The notes beneath the pieces were generated by a model. The model was given only the letters and a program-made list of their open reading frames with translations, had not been told where the DNA came from and made no database searches. This document shows, one piece after another, positions 12,397-26,500 of a stretch of 64,000 nt of DNA. The DNA is taken from positions 16,786,001 through 16,850,000 of the forward strand of contig NC_073342.2 in assembly GCF_027580225.2 (NCBI RefSeq), given 5' to 3'. Each line of letters starts with the position of its first letter. The first letter of the stretch is position 1. This DNA comes from Misgurnus anguillicaudatus (lineage: Eukaryota; Chordata; Actinopteri; Cypriniformes; Cobitidae). Both the position numbers and the translations under genes were made by a program.

Positions 12397-15300
12397 TATT
12401 GGCCCCCAAATATAAAGAGTTATCGGTATCGGCCAAAATTTAGTTAAAACTAAAGTTATGCACCGATATATCGGCCAATAATCGGTATCTGTCTCACTAT
12501 CTTACTATCGGCCGATATTCATTGCCGATATATCCTGTCAATCAAAAGAGAACAGGATAATGCAATGAATTTGAGCTCTGTGTATAAAAAATGTAAAGAA
12601 GCATCACTAGTTTAATGTTCAATAGTAATGGTTATTATATGAATGAATAACATTAGAAAATGTGATCTTCAGAATTGAGTTAATGCAAGTTAATATGACT
12701 ATCAAACTATCAGTATCGGCAGATATCACTCTTGAGTAATCTGCACAGTGGCAGGCCAGTGACTTCTTTTTCGAGGGCGCATGATGCGAAGCTCCTCACA
12801 ACATGTATGTAGCCCGTCATGTGTGTGGCTCGTCATTTAAAAATATGTGTTCGGCACATCATGTAAACGTATGTGCATCATGCATGAATAACATTACCAA
12901 AACATAAACAACTGTTTTAAATCAAAGTTAATTAAAGCACACTTTTGGTTGTGTAGATGTAGAAACTATATCGTTGCGCTAATCTGTAAACAAACACAAA
13001 TATCATAAGCAACACAATGTTTCATCAATACAAACAAATCGCGTACCTACCTTACCAAAATAAACAGTGCAACGACTCTTTCAGACCCTTTGCCTCCTGA
13101 AGCTTTTTGCATCTCGTGGTAAAGCAGTAAAGATGTTAATTTGGGTTTTTGCTCTTTGCTGATTCAGGCAGTTTTTGCTGTTGTTGTTTTAAAAGATGCT
13201 TTTCGTTTTGTGGTTCTGTGCAGGTTGTCAATTCAGCAGGAAAGTTTTCCATCTCCCTCTGTTTACAGACAGGAGGTGAGCGCACGTGAACGCGCTGATG
13301 ACGTATGGTGTCTGCGTGAACAGGCTGCGCGGTGGCATTCAAATTACGCTTACGGATAAGGGACATTAAAGGCAACGTCCGTTTGAACCGAGATCTATGA
13401 TAGGTTGAACAGTTTTTGGTCCTATGCCTTTTACAGATGACGTAAATTTCTACAAATACATTTAAACAACTTAACATAAACTCTCTTAAAACAACTCAGA
13501 ATTTTGGGATGAAACAACCCAGCATAGGTTAAATTATAACCCAACAGGTTGGGTTCATCCCTTCTGATTCAATGCTGGGTTAAAAATATATATTTTTTTA
13601 CTTATGACTACAAGTATCCAAAATAAATCAAAGCTATGTTATATTTGTTCATCTTTAAAATAGCCACCCTTGGCCTAGAATTTGCAAAATTGTACTCCTG
13701 ATCCTGGCATTTTATCAAGCAGCTGGTTAAGGTTTCACTTTGTGACGCTGAATCTATTTGGGGTTCTTATTTGCTGCTTCTGCATTTTTTTTGTCCAAGT
13801 CATTCATTTTTTAAAAAATGTTAGTTTTCTAATTAGAGAAATTCATATTTTGGCACAATAGTGATTTTGGTCTACGCAAGAAATTTTTCATATTTACGCG
13901 TCACTCAAATGTTTCTAAACATGGTAGTTAACATCAACATAATACAAGTAACAAATACATGTATGAATCAATGAAATGCAAACTAACTTTCTCTACTGTA
14001 TGTAAAGTTATATCCAATCTTCCACCTCAGATTTATGCTTGATCAAGATCTTCCACCTCAAATATGGTTTGATTAAATTTATGAAAAGATATTGGAGTTA
14101 TTGATTTTCGCTGTAATGCTGCATTCACACTAGCCGATAGAGGCGTCAATCGTGAGTGATTTCAATGTTAAGTCAATGTGAAGACGCGTTGGCGCGTGTC
14201 TGGAGGTCTCGCGGCGCAAATGAGGCATTTAGCGGTAAACACTCAAGTTGAAAATTTTTAACTTTGCCGGAAAAACGCGGCGTGTTAACCAATCAGGAGC
14301 TTGCTCTTGTAGTGACGTGAATACAGGAAGCAGGCGGAGTTTCAGAAACCCCTCCCATGATGCGAATTTCCGCGTGAATGTCTCTATGACTAGAATTTCA
14401 CGCGCGACTTTCACGCGTGAATGAAGCAAGTAAAATCAAAATGCTCAAGTGGAAAACTAGACACGGTACATGCGAATTTGACGCCTCAAACGCGGCTGGT
14501 GTGAACACACACTATATCCATTTTGCTGAAACTTTACTGTAGGGGTAGCCCTTTTTGTTGCATACTAATGATGTCAGTACAGAATAAGTTGAATTTGGCT
14601 TGACACATATCATGCAATATTCAGTTAAAAGTATTACAAATAATTTCAGGCCCTTTAGTACTGTAGAATAAATAAATAAACTGCAGTAAATTCAGTTCAT
14701 TTTTCAGTAAATGAGCAATGAACCCGGCTGATTGTGTATTTGATTCGCAGACAGCTTGCTCTTTTGGTGATCTGGCCCTTCAGGCTAAGTCTGACTTTAA
14801 TGTGATATTACTCATTTGTAGAAATGAGCTGAAATACGTCTCAACAGCTTGCTCTTAAACACCCGCCACAACGCTTCAATTATTTCCACTTGCTAAGAAA
14901 TGAAGGACGCCGTAAAAACCGAATTGCTTTGAGGCTGGCGGAAAAGTTGAAACTCCACTTCAAGTTCGGCATAATTTTTAATATCTATATCATTTTTCCC
15001 CAGTGCCTTTTCGGGAGGCACCGGCAGGCGCAGGTCGTAGCAGGCAGCAGACGCCCCTTCAGCACCAGGGCAGGAGCACTCTGGCCGCCCCTCGCGTGCT
15101 GCTCCGCTCCAACAGTGACAACAACCTGAACGTCAACAAGCTCCCGCCGGACCGCTCGCGCTCACCTTCGCCCCTGCGCAGCCTCTCGCCCCGCCACCCC
15201 CAGCAGATGCAGAACAGCCCCAATGGCACAGTGAAGACCATGGCCCGGGGGGGACGCTCACCCCGTAGCCGTTCTCCTTCCCTGGGACGGCTGGGGGAAG

Positions 15301-17469
15301 GAGACACACGGAGACAGACCCCTCAGCGCCACGGCAGGTCAGTTCAGCCACATCTGAGATATCAGGACCTATATGAGAACCTAGTGTGTGGGTCATGTAA
15401 ACAATGGCCCAAATTTACTTTTTTACCACCTTGTGCTACACCTTTTAGCAATGCTGACTAGATTTATTTGCTATAAATAATTCTTACTAAATATTAAACC
15501 ATTGGAAATAGAATAATCACAATACCTAATGACTTCTTTCTCTCATTTCGTTGTTTCAGGGGCTTAATACAAATAATAATATTGTGTTGTCAATTTTGAA
15601 AAGAAAAATGTTGAAAAACTTGAGAGATGTTTAAAATTCTTCTGTATCTCTGTGTATGTATATGTGTATGAATCAAATCATATATTATGTTTCATTTCTT
15701 TATTAAGTTCTCGACCAGCAGTTTATTTTCACATTTTGAGGCCTGGAAAATGTTAATTTTAGATCAAGGAAACTGGCACATTTCAATGTGCTTTAAAATC
15801 TTATGGGGCCAAAGTGGGTCCCTCTTACTTTGGGGCAAAGAGGATCGTAGTGTGTCCCTTTCTATTTGGACACAGTTGTTTTTATCCTTTGCCACCCAAG
15901 GCCACATTTCTGGCACATTTGTGTTGTTTTTTTAGGGCCATGTGTGGATGCAAATAGGTCAAATGTTGCTTTGGTGGTTGGAAAGTGGATTAGACTGTGG
16001 ATTATGCCCTCTGTCCAGCTGTACTTTATATACTCTTCAAGAATCCATGCACGTGGATATTTGTGTATTTACGGGACTTTTAGTGAATATGTGTCAATCG
16101 GAAGTCAAAGGAATTAAGGCTCGGCTTGTAAGCAATTATTTAGGGCTCTATTATACACCCGGCGCAATGCAACGCAATGCGCGATGCAAGTGTCTTTTGC
16201 TAGTTTCAATCCGGCGCAATGATCATTTTCACGTTTAGCGCCACGTTGTTTAAATAGCAAATGCTTTTGCGCTCAATTTTGCGCCTATGGGCGTTCTGAT
16301 CTAAAAACGAGGTGTGTTCAGGAGCATTGTTGGCTCATTGCTATTTTGAGGCAACTAAAATAGACTCAGGCGCAATATGTTTTTTGTTATAGGTGTAGCG
16401 GAGGATTTTCTCGAATTTTAGAAAAAAACCGCCTTCTCCACTTTTAAAAAAAATGCAATTGCGCAACACTGCTGATTGACAACTAGGAAGCCCAATAGTC
16501 TTGATGATCCACCCGAAAAAAGAAAATCCTCCGCAATACCTTTATTTAAAGAGCGCGTTAGTAATATGCGCCTATAAACGGGACGACAATGCGGGTTTGC
16601 TTATCACATACATGAATGCGCAGCAGCACAAAAACGCTTTTAAAGATTAAAGGATTAAAATGTAAAAGATTATTATTGAGTGTCCTGGACATAAATGAGG
16701 ACCGATTATGAGACGTTAGAAGGCGCAAAGAGCTGCTTCACCTGTAGCCTGGTAAGTAAATAAATGCTTTGCTATAAACAAATGCATCTATTTTTAAATG
16801 TTATTTTAAATGCCACCCCATGGATTTATTGTATATGATGACACTGTACCTGTGGATATGATTAGATGAGAACCGTTTTTTTAAGTAATGCTTTTTAAAA
16901 ATCCCATGGCGCTGTCTAAGTGCTGAAACGCTTCGGCTCTCCGCACGTTTGTAAATTCTTTATCTCTTGTTTGTATTTTTAGAGTACAAACATTTTCTTG
17001 CATATTTGCTAATTATTTTATGACATTACATTGATTATGTAGGATATCAATACAGTTGAAGCAATTAAAGGCCTGCTATTTTTACTTCTATGACTGAAAG
17101 AAAAAGGCTTTTAAAGGTTTAAATCCAAAAAAGAACAATTAAAAAGAAAAAGTAACATTATTCTTAAACTGGTGGTCTTCTTCCTCCGCTTAGTTTTTCA
17201 GTTGACAAAATCCGTCATCTAAATAGGGATTAGACATAGCACCAGCACAACGGGCTTTTAAAGGGGATAAAAAGGTTTATTTCACGTTACGCCCAAAACA
17301 CACCCATTACTCATTATGAGAATCGGAACAACCCTTTTCGACTTTGCGCTCGGCGCAAAAACCTTTTTTCCCTTCGTTAAATTAGCAAAAGTGGAATCAG
17401 ACACACCCGTTTAGGCTGTGCGCTTTAGACAATGCGCTTATATCGTTAAAATAGGGCCCTTAGACGTAC

Positions 17470-17500
<31 letters not shown>

Positions 17501-20500
17501 TAAGAGAGTCCCATGCACTTATTTGCTCCTGTATTCAGCAGCAGCACTTTAACATGATGACAGCTGCTTTAAAGGGATCGTTCACCCAAAAATGAAATTT
17601 CTGTCATTATTCATGCACTCTTATGTTGTTCTTTATTTTGTTGATCACAAAAGAAAACATTTTGATAAATGATGATGAATAGTTGCCGGGAACCGTTGAC
17701 TTTTATAGTAGGAAAAACAAATACTACGGAAGTCAATGGGTATCGTCAACTATGTGGACTATGTGGTTACAATCAATTATGAAAGAAACACACATAGGTT
17801 CAGAACAACACGAGAGTGCATGAATGAGCTCAAAGAAGATATAAAGGGAATCATTTGGTGATGGTAGATTGACTATAGATAGTTATACTGTATATAGAGT
17901 CACATTATATAATGGGGGATGGTTTATGGTGTATGTGAGCTCCTGGTTACCATAGTTACTCATTCCTTTACTATGAGGAAAATAAAGAAAAATGATGTTT
18001 CTGTATATGTTTCACTTATTACAGTAGTAGCAGTCGTTTTAATGACTTCCTCCTCTGCTGACATTTCAGTGGATAAAAATAAAACTATATATAATCAAAA
18101 CGTGCATTTAAAAGTTTATTAGATTAAAGACAGAATTGTATTTTAATTTATTTCTTATATGTGACCCTAGACCACAAAACCAGTCGTAAGTAGCACTATA
18201 TATATATGGTATATTTGTAACAATAGCCAAAAATACATTGTATGGGTCAAAATTATAGATTTTTCTTTAATGCCAAAAATGATTAGGATATTAAGATCAT
18301 GTTCCATAAAGATATTTTGTAAATACTATATCAAAAAATGTATTTATCATTAGTAATATGTGTTGCTAAGGACTTTATTTTAACAACTTTAAAAGTGATT
18401 TTTTTTCAATATTTAGATTTTTTGCACCCTCAGGTGCCAGATTTTCAAATGGCCAAATATTCTCCTATTTTAACAAATATATAATAACATACACTTATAA
18501 ATTCAGCTTTCAGATGATGTATTAATAACAATAAAAAAATACCATTATGACTGATTTTGTGGTCCACAGTCACAAATGTTGTGTATGTTTACTAGAAATA
18601 ATGCATTTAAAAAATATAAATTGTCCAGAAAACTGTAATGATTTTAGACTTCACTAAATACTTTTTCTGTATCGTGCTTGTTATCATATCTGGTATGGCA
18701 GACATATCTGCAAAAAGCAGATATGGCAGCAACCACATTTCAGCATAAGGTTTGCTTATGGCCTTAAAAAGTAACACAAAAATATTTGGACATCTGTCTG
18801 TTAAATAACCAAGCAGCCAGGATTTGGTTGCAATGCTATTTGCACCTGATCCAAGCTCTTGGACAGGAGCCCAGGCTCTTGTTTTCATTTTTTTTAGCTT
18901 TTGTGACATTGGGTACAACAGCGCAAACACAAAGGTGCAATATGGAGAGTGGACAAAAATGTAAGACACAGAAAAAGGAAAGAATTTGTTCAAATAGGGA
19001 GCATGTGCCTGTATGTGTATATATAAATATATATGTATGTAAATTACGTGTGTGTATATGGGATATATATATGTGTGTGTGTGTGTGTATTTTCCTGAGT
19101 GAATGCATGCGTGGGTGCACATCATGTAGTGAAAGTTCAGTGTGCACGTGTGCAGGAGTGTGTGCATCAGTGTGCATGCATGTGTGTCAGGGGGTGTGCG
19201 AATCTTGTCACTCAACAGGGGTTCTAGCGCGAGAGCGGGCTCGGTAAGGTAAGTGGGCCAGGCCAATTACTCACTTCCACCGCAAAAAACTTCTCTAATT
19301 AGATGTCATTTTAAAAAGGAAGAAATTAACTCCTTTGGTATTTGACCCTGTTCTCCTCTCGTTTCTCACGATGTTAGCCTATATAGATTTGCTTGTTGTG
19401 CTAGACACTTGTTGCATTCGAAATTGTATTGTCCAGTTGTCATGCTAGCCAATAACCTAAATTAAAAGTCATTCTGCAAGCCTTTATTTTATTTTATTTT
19501 ATTTTATTTTATTTTATTTTATTTTATTTTATTTTATTTTATTTTATTTTATTTTATTTTATTTTATTTTATTTTATTTTATTTTATTTTATTTTATTTT
19601 ATTAAAAAACAAATCAAACAAAAACAATGTTCACAAATGCTGCAATATGACCAGATTGTGTGTTGGTATTTTTACTAATTACTACATTGTTGCATGTCTC
19701 ATTGAGAAGTACAACATTTTAACGTTACTTTAGGCATATTTTAGATGTATTTTTGTCATTTTGACACAGTAAAAAAAACTTTTGTATTTTCACAACATTC
19801 CCAACATATTTCATTGTGGTTTTCATCAGTATTTGCTTAATTGTAACTTTCCACAAAGTTGCAGTGGTATTGTTTATATTTTACAATGTAAATACGTATA
19901 CTGCATAATATTGTAGTAAGATTTTATGTGTGCTGGGTAGTGTCAGTGACAGTGTCAAACCCATAGAAATATCATTGGCTCTTGTGGCTGCATGTGAAGC
20001 TCAAACCGAGCACCATCCCCTAGTTACAGCGGCAGTTGCTATGGCTATGTCCGTATGGTGTATGTGTGTGTGTGTGTGTCACTTTCAGTCTGTGTCTATG
20101 TATAATCTACTCCGTGGTGTATTAGATAATGTGGTCGCTCTTTAGTGGCTCCGAATGGAGCCAAAGCAGATGTAGTTTGTTAGCGTCGTATTGCAATTGC
20201 CATTTGTCAACAGCTATAAACATGAGAAATTGGAGGTTTCGTATCTTGTCCCAGTAAAGGTCATGTTGTGAATACACCGTGTTGTTTGTTCTTAGTTTGA
20301 AGATTCTGTTTTGAAGATCAACCCTTTTGTACTGTGGCGGTACCAGCATGTGTTTATAAGAGATGATAGTAAAAATACTTTGTTGCCATATTAGTTGCAT
20401 GGTTGCTCTTCACCTAAATGTTAAATGTTTAGCTCCAATGTAACTTTTGTAGTTCGAATATGTATATATAAAAATTCAAGGGATTAAAGGATTAGTCAAT

Positions 20501-23500
20501 TTTCTTAAAAAAAAAAAGATAATTTACTCACCACCATGTCATCCAAAATGTTGATGTCTTTGTTTGTTCAGTCGAGAAGAAATTATGCTTTTTAAGGAAA
20601 ACATTCCAGGATTTTCTCATTTTAATGGACATTAATAGACCCCAAAAGGACAAGTTCGGTATTTTACATTTAAAGCCCTGTTTTCAGATTGTTTATGATG
20701 AAATAGAATGGTTTTGACTGAAATTTGGACATATGATGCTGGCCCGAGAATTTTCGGGTGTTTCTTGTATCACCTCCCACCTCTATAATGGCTTTATAGG
20801 TGCACAGGAACAATCCTTCCTAAAATGCATTAAACTTTGATTTACAAAGACGTGAAACTCACCGAGTGGTCAGGGGTCGCTGCAAACACTTGTCCTTTAA
20901 CAGTTTTAATGCAGTCTTAATGCAGTTTATAATTGTAGTCTCAAAGGATCTCAAGCGAGGCATAAGGGTCTTATCTAGTGAAACAACGATTGTCATTTTT
21001 GGCAATAAAAACAAAAATATGCACCTTCAAACCACAACCTCTCATCTTCCTCCGGTCCTGTGACGCGCCAGTGCGACCTCACGCAATACGTCATCACGTC
21101 AAGAGGTCACGGTTGATGAATGCGAAACTACGCTCCAGTGTTTACAAGTGTGGAGAAAGAGAACCGTTTCGATGTTGTTGTATGTCGAATGATACTAATA
21201 AATGTCTTTGTGTCAGTTTATTGTATGAAATGGTCCGCAAATGTGTGTTTCATATATGTAACACGTGACCTTACGACGTCATTACGCAATTACGTGAGGT
21301 CACGCTGGCTCGTCACACAGCCAGAGGAAGACGATAAGTTGTGCTTTAAAAGTGCATATTTTTTATTTTTCTTGCTAAAAATGACAATCGTTTTGCTAGA
21401 TAAGACCCTTATGCCTTGTTTGAGATCGTTTAGAGTCCTTTGAAGCTGCGTTGAAACTGCAATTTTAAACTGGATTAAAACTGTTAAGTGTTGGGGTCCA
21501 TTAAAGTCCATTAAAGTGAGAAAAATCCTGGAATGTTTTCATCAAAAAACATAATTTCTGCTCGACTGAACAAATAAAGACATCAACATTTTGGATGACA
21601 TGGTGGTGAGTAAATTATCTGGATTTTTTTTAAAGAAAATGGACTAATCCTTTAAGACATTTTCTCTTGAATCACATTAAATGATAGCCTAGTCAGAATT
21701 TGAGTCTGATACCGCTCCATTGGGCTGTGATTAAGGGGTCGTAGCAGTTATCGTAACTAAGAATTCGTTGTGACGATCACAAACACAGCCACAAAGACAT
21801 TAAAACCTAATTCTCATTTGCTTTGAGCTGGATTAAAAATAGACCTGTGGAAGTGACTATACGTGTGGCGCTTCAACCAATATCTACAGTAACACTTGAT
21901 GGCCTTTATTTTCTTCCTCCCCATTTTGCATAAATATCTCAGCCCACATGAACTCTCTTTTGCTTTTTTTCTTTAAAAATAAGATGAGCTTATGTAATTG
22001 TGTTTGGACGAAGCCGGATAAGAAAGCAACGCTGCGCGTTTTGACAGCTAGTTGCATTGGCAGACCATCTGGCTGCCATAGGCTGTGCTTTAAATAAGTA
22101 AGCCAGTCATTTATGGTTTGTTGAAATATGCTTAGTTTTCTTCCAAAACACCTACTGGCTTGTAAACAACTGCGGGTGTGGATTCATTATGTTCAGACCA
22201 ATTGAAAGTTGACAATGAGATACAGATAAAGATGTCTGTGTCAGTGTGTTGTACTTAATGAGTAAAGCACGGCTATTTTTGTGGTTTATGATTTGGATAG
22301 TATACAGTAGATTCGATTGCCTGGTTTCATGTGGCTGTCGGCACTGATTCTTAAACAGGTTTTCATGTTTGTGATGTAAGAGGCATTAAAGTAAAAAAAA
22401 TGAAGCAAAACTTTCAGACAATCAATACACAATTTCTAAGGTGTTGGTCTATAAATTTAAAGCTTTTCTGATGGGTGTCGCTATTGTTTCCTTCCAGCCC
22501 TTCACACTCAACCTACTCACAGTACAGTATGATTTATTTTGCTTTATACGTTGTAGAGAAGGTAACACAGAGCACACATATATATTGTATTTAACATTAA
22601 TTGTATATAATTAATGGGTAATATATCCAGTATTCTGTATTGGTGTACTTTAGCAAGTGGCTATGTTGCTTGGCAACTACCTGCAGTTAAAGTAATGAAC
22701 TAATAACACTTGGTGCAAAAATTGCTTGTTCCGATTATTATTAGCAATAAATGTCAATATTTATTGCACATTGGCGTCTTTCATTATATTGCAAGTGTAT
22801 AATAAGCCACTCGAGAATGTGTGTTATTACTTTAGGAAGTTGATGAACTTAAGATATTTATTGCTTTAGTTAACAATATACCCAATTAAAATATACAGGG
22901 CGGTTAATTTGCATATTATAAAAGATGTACAGTATACACAAACTGGATAGTGATCTGCATCTGCGTAATTTTTGTGATAGTATGGGTGGTATTTGATGAA
23001 TAGACCTTTTTGGGAATTGCTCTTGTGAACTTCTTTCTGGCTATCTTTTAAATATGATATATTGACATAGGGCCGGTTCTTAGATTAGTAATAAATCTCC
23101 TGCTTTCAGATGGAGTGGCATTTACTACACAAAGCCGTAGTTCAATGACAAGCTGGGCAATATTGTGTTTATTATCGCAGGCTGTCAAGATGATGAAATA
23201 ATCGTCTCATCGCAATTGTTTGACCTCATCCCGATGATTTCTGATCACCGTGATGATTGCACATCTCTCTAAAAAACAAAAGGGGGAGCTGCAGCGCCTG
23301 TATAAACGAGACAGTAACAGATTACTTTTAAAAATGTGTTATGTGTATAAATATTTATTGCCAGATAAACCTTGCAAAAGATTTAATTTAAGTAATCTGT
23401 CGAAATTATTTCATAAACAAAAAATGTATGAGAATTAAATGTCAAAGCAATGAACAGGCAATTAATCGTCATAATTGTCATAATTGAGTAAACAATTAAC

Positions 23501-26500
23501 CGTCAATCAAATTTCATAATCGTGACAGCCCCAGCGATACGTCCCCGATAATGAAGAAGAAACTGCCCCGATTGTCAGTAAACTACGGCTTTGTGTAGTA
23601 AATGCCACTCTAAAAAGCAGGTGATGACGATTCATTACTGATCAAGGAACCGGCTTTACTGACAAGATGCGCATGACAATCGCATGCGATTTATCGTGCA
23701 GCCATTGACAGATGTAGCAGTTTACAGATAAGGGGCCCTATTTTAATGATCTAAGCGCATTGTCTAAAGCGCACAGCGCAACGTCCAAATCCACTTTTGC
23801 TAATTTAACGACGGGAAAAATGGTTTGTGCGCCGAGCACATGGTCGAAAAGGGTTGGTCCTATTTTTTTAATGAGTAATGGGAGTATTTTGGGCGTAACC
23901 AATGAGAGTCTCAGCTCTCATCCCCTTTAAAAGCCAGTTGCGCTGGCGCTATGTCTAATCCTTATTTAGATGACGGACTTTGTAAACTGAAAAACTAAGC
24001 GGAGGAAGAAGATCCCCTGTTTAAGATTAATGTTAAATAATTGTGTTGTTTTTCACTTGTATTGAAATTGTTATTTTTTTATTAAAACCTTTTAAACCCG
24101 TTTTCTTTTAGTCATGGAAGTAAAAAAGCAGGCTTTTAATTGCTTTAAATGTATGGCTATCTAATATCATCAAAAAATCATTTACAAATATGTAAGAAAA
24201 GGTTTGTACTCTAAAAATACTTTATTTGTAACAAACAGGAGATAAAGAATTTACAAACGGCTCTCCGCACATTTCAGCCCTTGGACAGCGTCACAAGTTT
24301 TTTTTAAGCATTACTTAAAAATGTTTCTCATCTCACCATATCCACAGGTACAGAGTCGTCATCATATACAATAAATCCGTGTGGTAGTAGCAGATGCATT
24401 TGTTTAAAGCAAAGCATTTATTTACTTACCAGGCTACAGGTGAAGCAGCTCTTTGCGCCTTCTAACGTCTCATAATCGGTCCTCATTTATGTCCAAGAGA
24501 CTCAATAATAATCTTTTACATTCAATCCTTTAATCTTTCATATTTAAAAACGTTTTTTTGCTGCTGCGCATTCATGTGTGTGATAAGCAAACCTGCGTTG
24601 TGGTCCTATTTATAGGCGCATATTACTAATGTTCTCTTTAAATAACAAAAAACATTATTGCGCCAATGACTTTAGACTTTAGAGCAGGTTTTTGTTGGTC
24701 AATGGCGTAGTCTATTTTAGTTGCCTCAAAATAGCAATGCGCCAACAATGCGCCTGAACACACCTCCTTTTCAGACCAGAACGCCCATGGGCACAAATGC
24801 ATTTGCTATTTAAACAATGTGGCGCTAAACGTGAAAATTATCATTGCGCAGGGTGGAAACTAGCAAAAGACACTTGCGTCGCGCATTGCACTGCATTGCG
24901 CCGGGTGTAAGATAGAGCCCAAGATGTTTTGTGCCACTTTGTTGTCTGTTTTGCTACCAAATAACATATTTATTTTCCCTTACAGGTCTTTCAGGCTGCT
25001 TTTGGCACTACAATTGGTTTAATTTAGAAAAAAATATCGACACACACTGTAAAAAGTGAGAGTTGGATATGCTTAAAACTAAGTTTTTAAGTGTTACCAA
25101 TTGAAGTAATTGTTTTTATTAACTTTAAGTGAAAAATTTAGGGTGAAAAAACTTTATAAATAATTACCTCAATTGGTAATTGCTTTATCAATTTAAATAT
25201 TTCCTTTAAAGTGAGAAAATGTAAGTGGATTTTTTTAAGGTATTGCCAACTGAAGTATTTCTTTTTGAAGTTAAACCAACTTTTTACAGTTCACGTTTAT
25301 GTGCTTTTAGCATATAAAAATTTTCCAGAGCTCTATTTTGTGAACAATTTCCATATCTGTGTTACAGTATTTTTATGTAAGAAGGCTTATGTTGACTTTG
25401 GTCGGTGACATTGATAGGCTCTCTGTGGAGGCTTAAAAAAGCAAGAGGCACATGTGAGGGCATATGTAGGTGCTTTGTCCCAATTTCATCTTCTCCTATA
25501 GGCCGAAGTCATCAGATGCCACCATGGGGACACGGGGAGGTTGTGAGACAGAATGAGAAGTGACTTGTATAACCCCAGTGTCTAGGTTTAGTTTTGAATA
25601 CACTAAATTTATTATGAATGGACAACCAATCTATCTAAGAAATTGGTTATTTCATTTTCATTTAATTTGCAAAATTTTGGTGTATACAGTGGTGGCACCC
25701 TTGGTAACTGTAAGCAAAGAGAGCTGTGAAAATGAATCTTTTTTTTAAGCTTAAGTTATCATGAAACAAAGCCACAAAATTTCAGTTTTGACAATATGGG
25801 AACTTTAATGTGGCCTGAGAATTTAAAATATTTATTTTATAGTATGGTGTAAAAATGAACATTTGGGTACATTCGGGTACATTTGTACGCTGTCAGTCTC
25901 TACAAAGAAAATTTGCCATTTATATGTTAATGTAGAAATAAGGATATGTGCCTTGGAGTATGGAGATTATGCATATCGTTACAAAAAAACTAGATGTTCT
26001 TTTGCAGCGAGAGTGCCAATGTTATTTTCAGGTCCATCGCGCCCTCATTAACACGTTCATTAACAACATCTTCGGGACTGTTCTTTTGTAGAGTCTTGCG
26101 TGTCAGCGTTTTCACAGAGAACAAGTTTTTTTGGAGAGGAGCCGTATGCTCCAGTAGTGTACTGAGAGTCATTTTAGGATAGGACCGGACTGCTTAACGG
26201 ATGCACTGTTTTTTTGTTAGCCATACTGGTTAAGTTACTGGCTCAGGGTTACTCTCACAATCCTCTGTTTGTGGGCCAATCTTGCAATGATGTACATTTA
26301 TAGTGGTTATCCAGCAGAGGGAGCCATCTTACTTTTAATAGTTGTGATCTTGTATCCTAGTGTGCCTCACTGCTACTAGTATATATAATATATCAATAAG
26401 TAATAAACAGTGTTTTACAATCTTTTCTCCTATATGTACCCTCAGATAACTATTAGTAAAGCTTAAGTTTCGACACAAACCATATGTTTTGGACAAGTTG

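Larger units (their letters stand above)
9536..15003 (+). other. shank2: shank2 intron 1 (5468 bp)
   Basis: GTAAGG donor at 9536 and a CAG acceptor at 15001-15003 after the run TTTTTCCCC. Phase 1. It holds a TACCGTAAAAC-ended element (10343-11211), a GCTGGGTTA element with a nested ATCGG-rich hAT-like copy (11946-13585), a GC-rich element at 14115-14508, and otherwise AT-rich sequence. The stretches 9540-10340, 11212-11945, 13590-14110 and 14510-15000 show nothing I can name. Confidence 0.85.

Noticed and set aside
13136..13477. 113-codon minus-strand frame near 13.1-13.5 kb
   Set aside because: It lies within the repeat-derived block 11946-13585, with no recognised domain or splice context.
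15059..15396. Antisense frames over shank2 exon 2
   Set aside because: GC-rich shadow frames opposite a well-supported coding exon with correct splice sites.
18607..19266. 219-codon minus-strand frame
   Set aside because: Its middle is His/Thr/Ile low complexity made by the TG/TA microsatellite tract, and overlapping frames exist on both strands; no domain is recognised.
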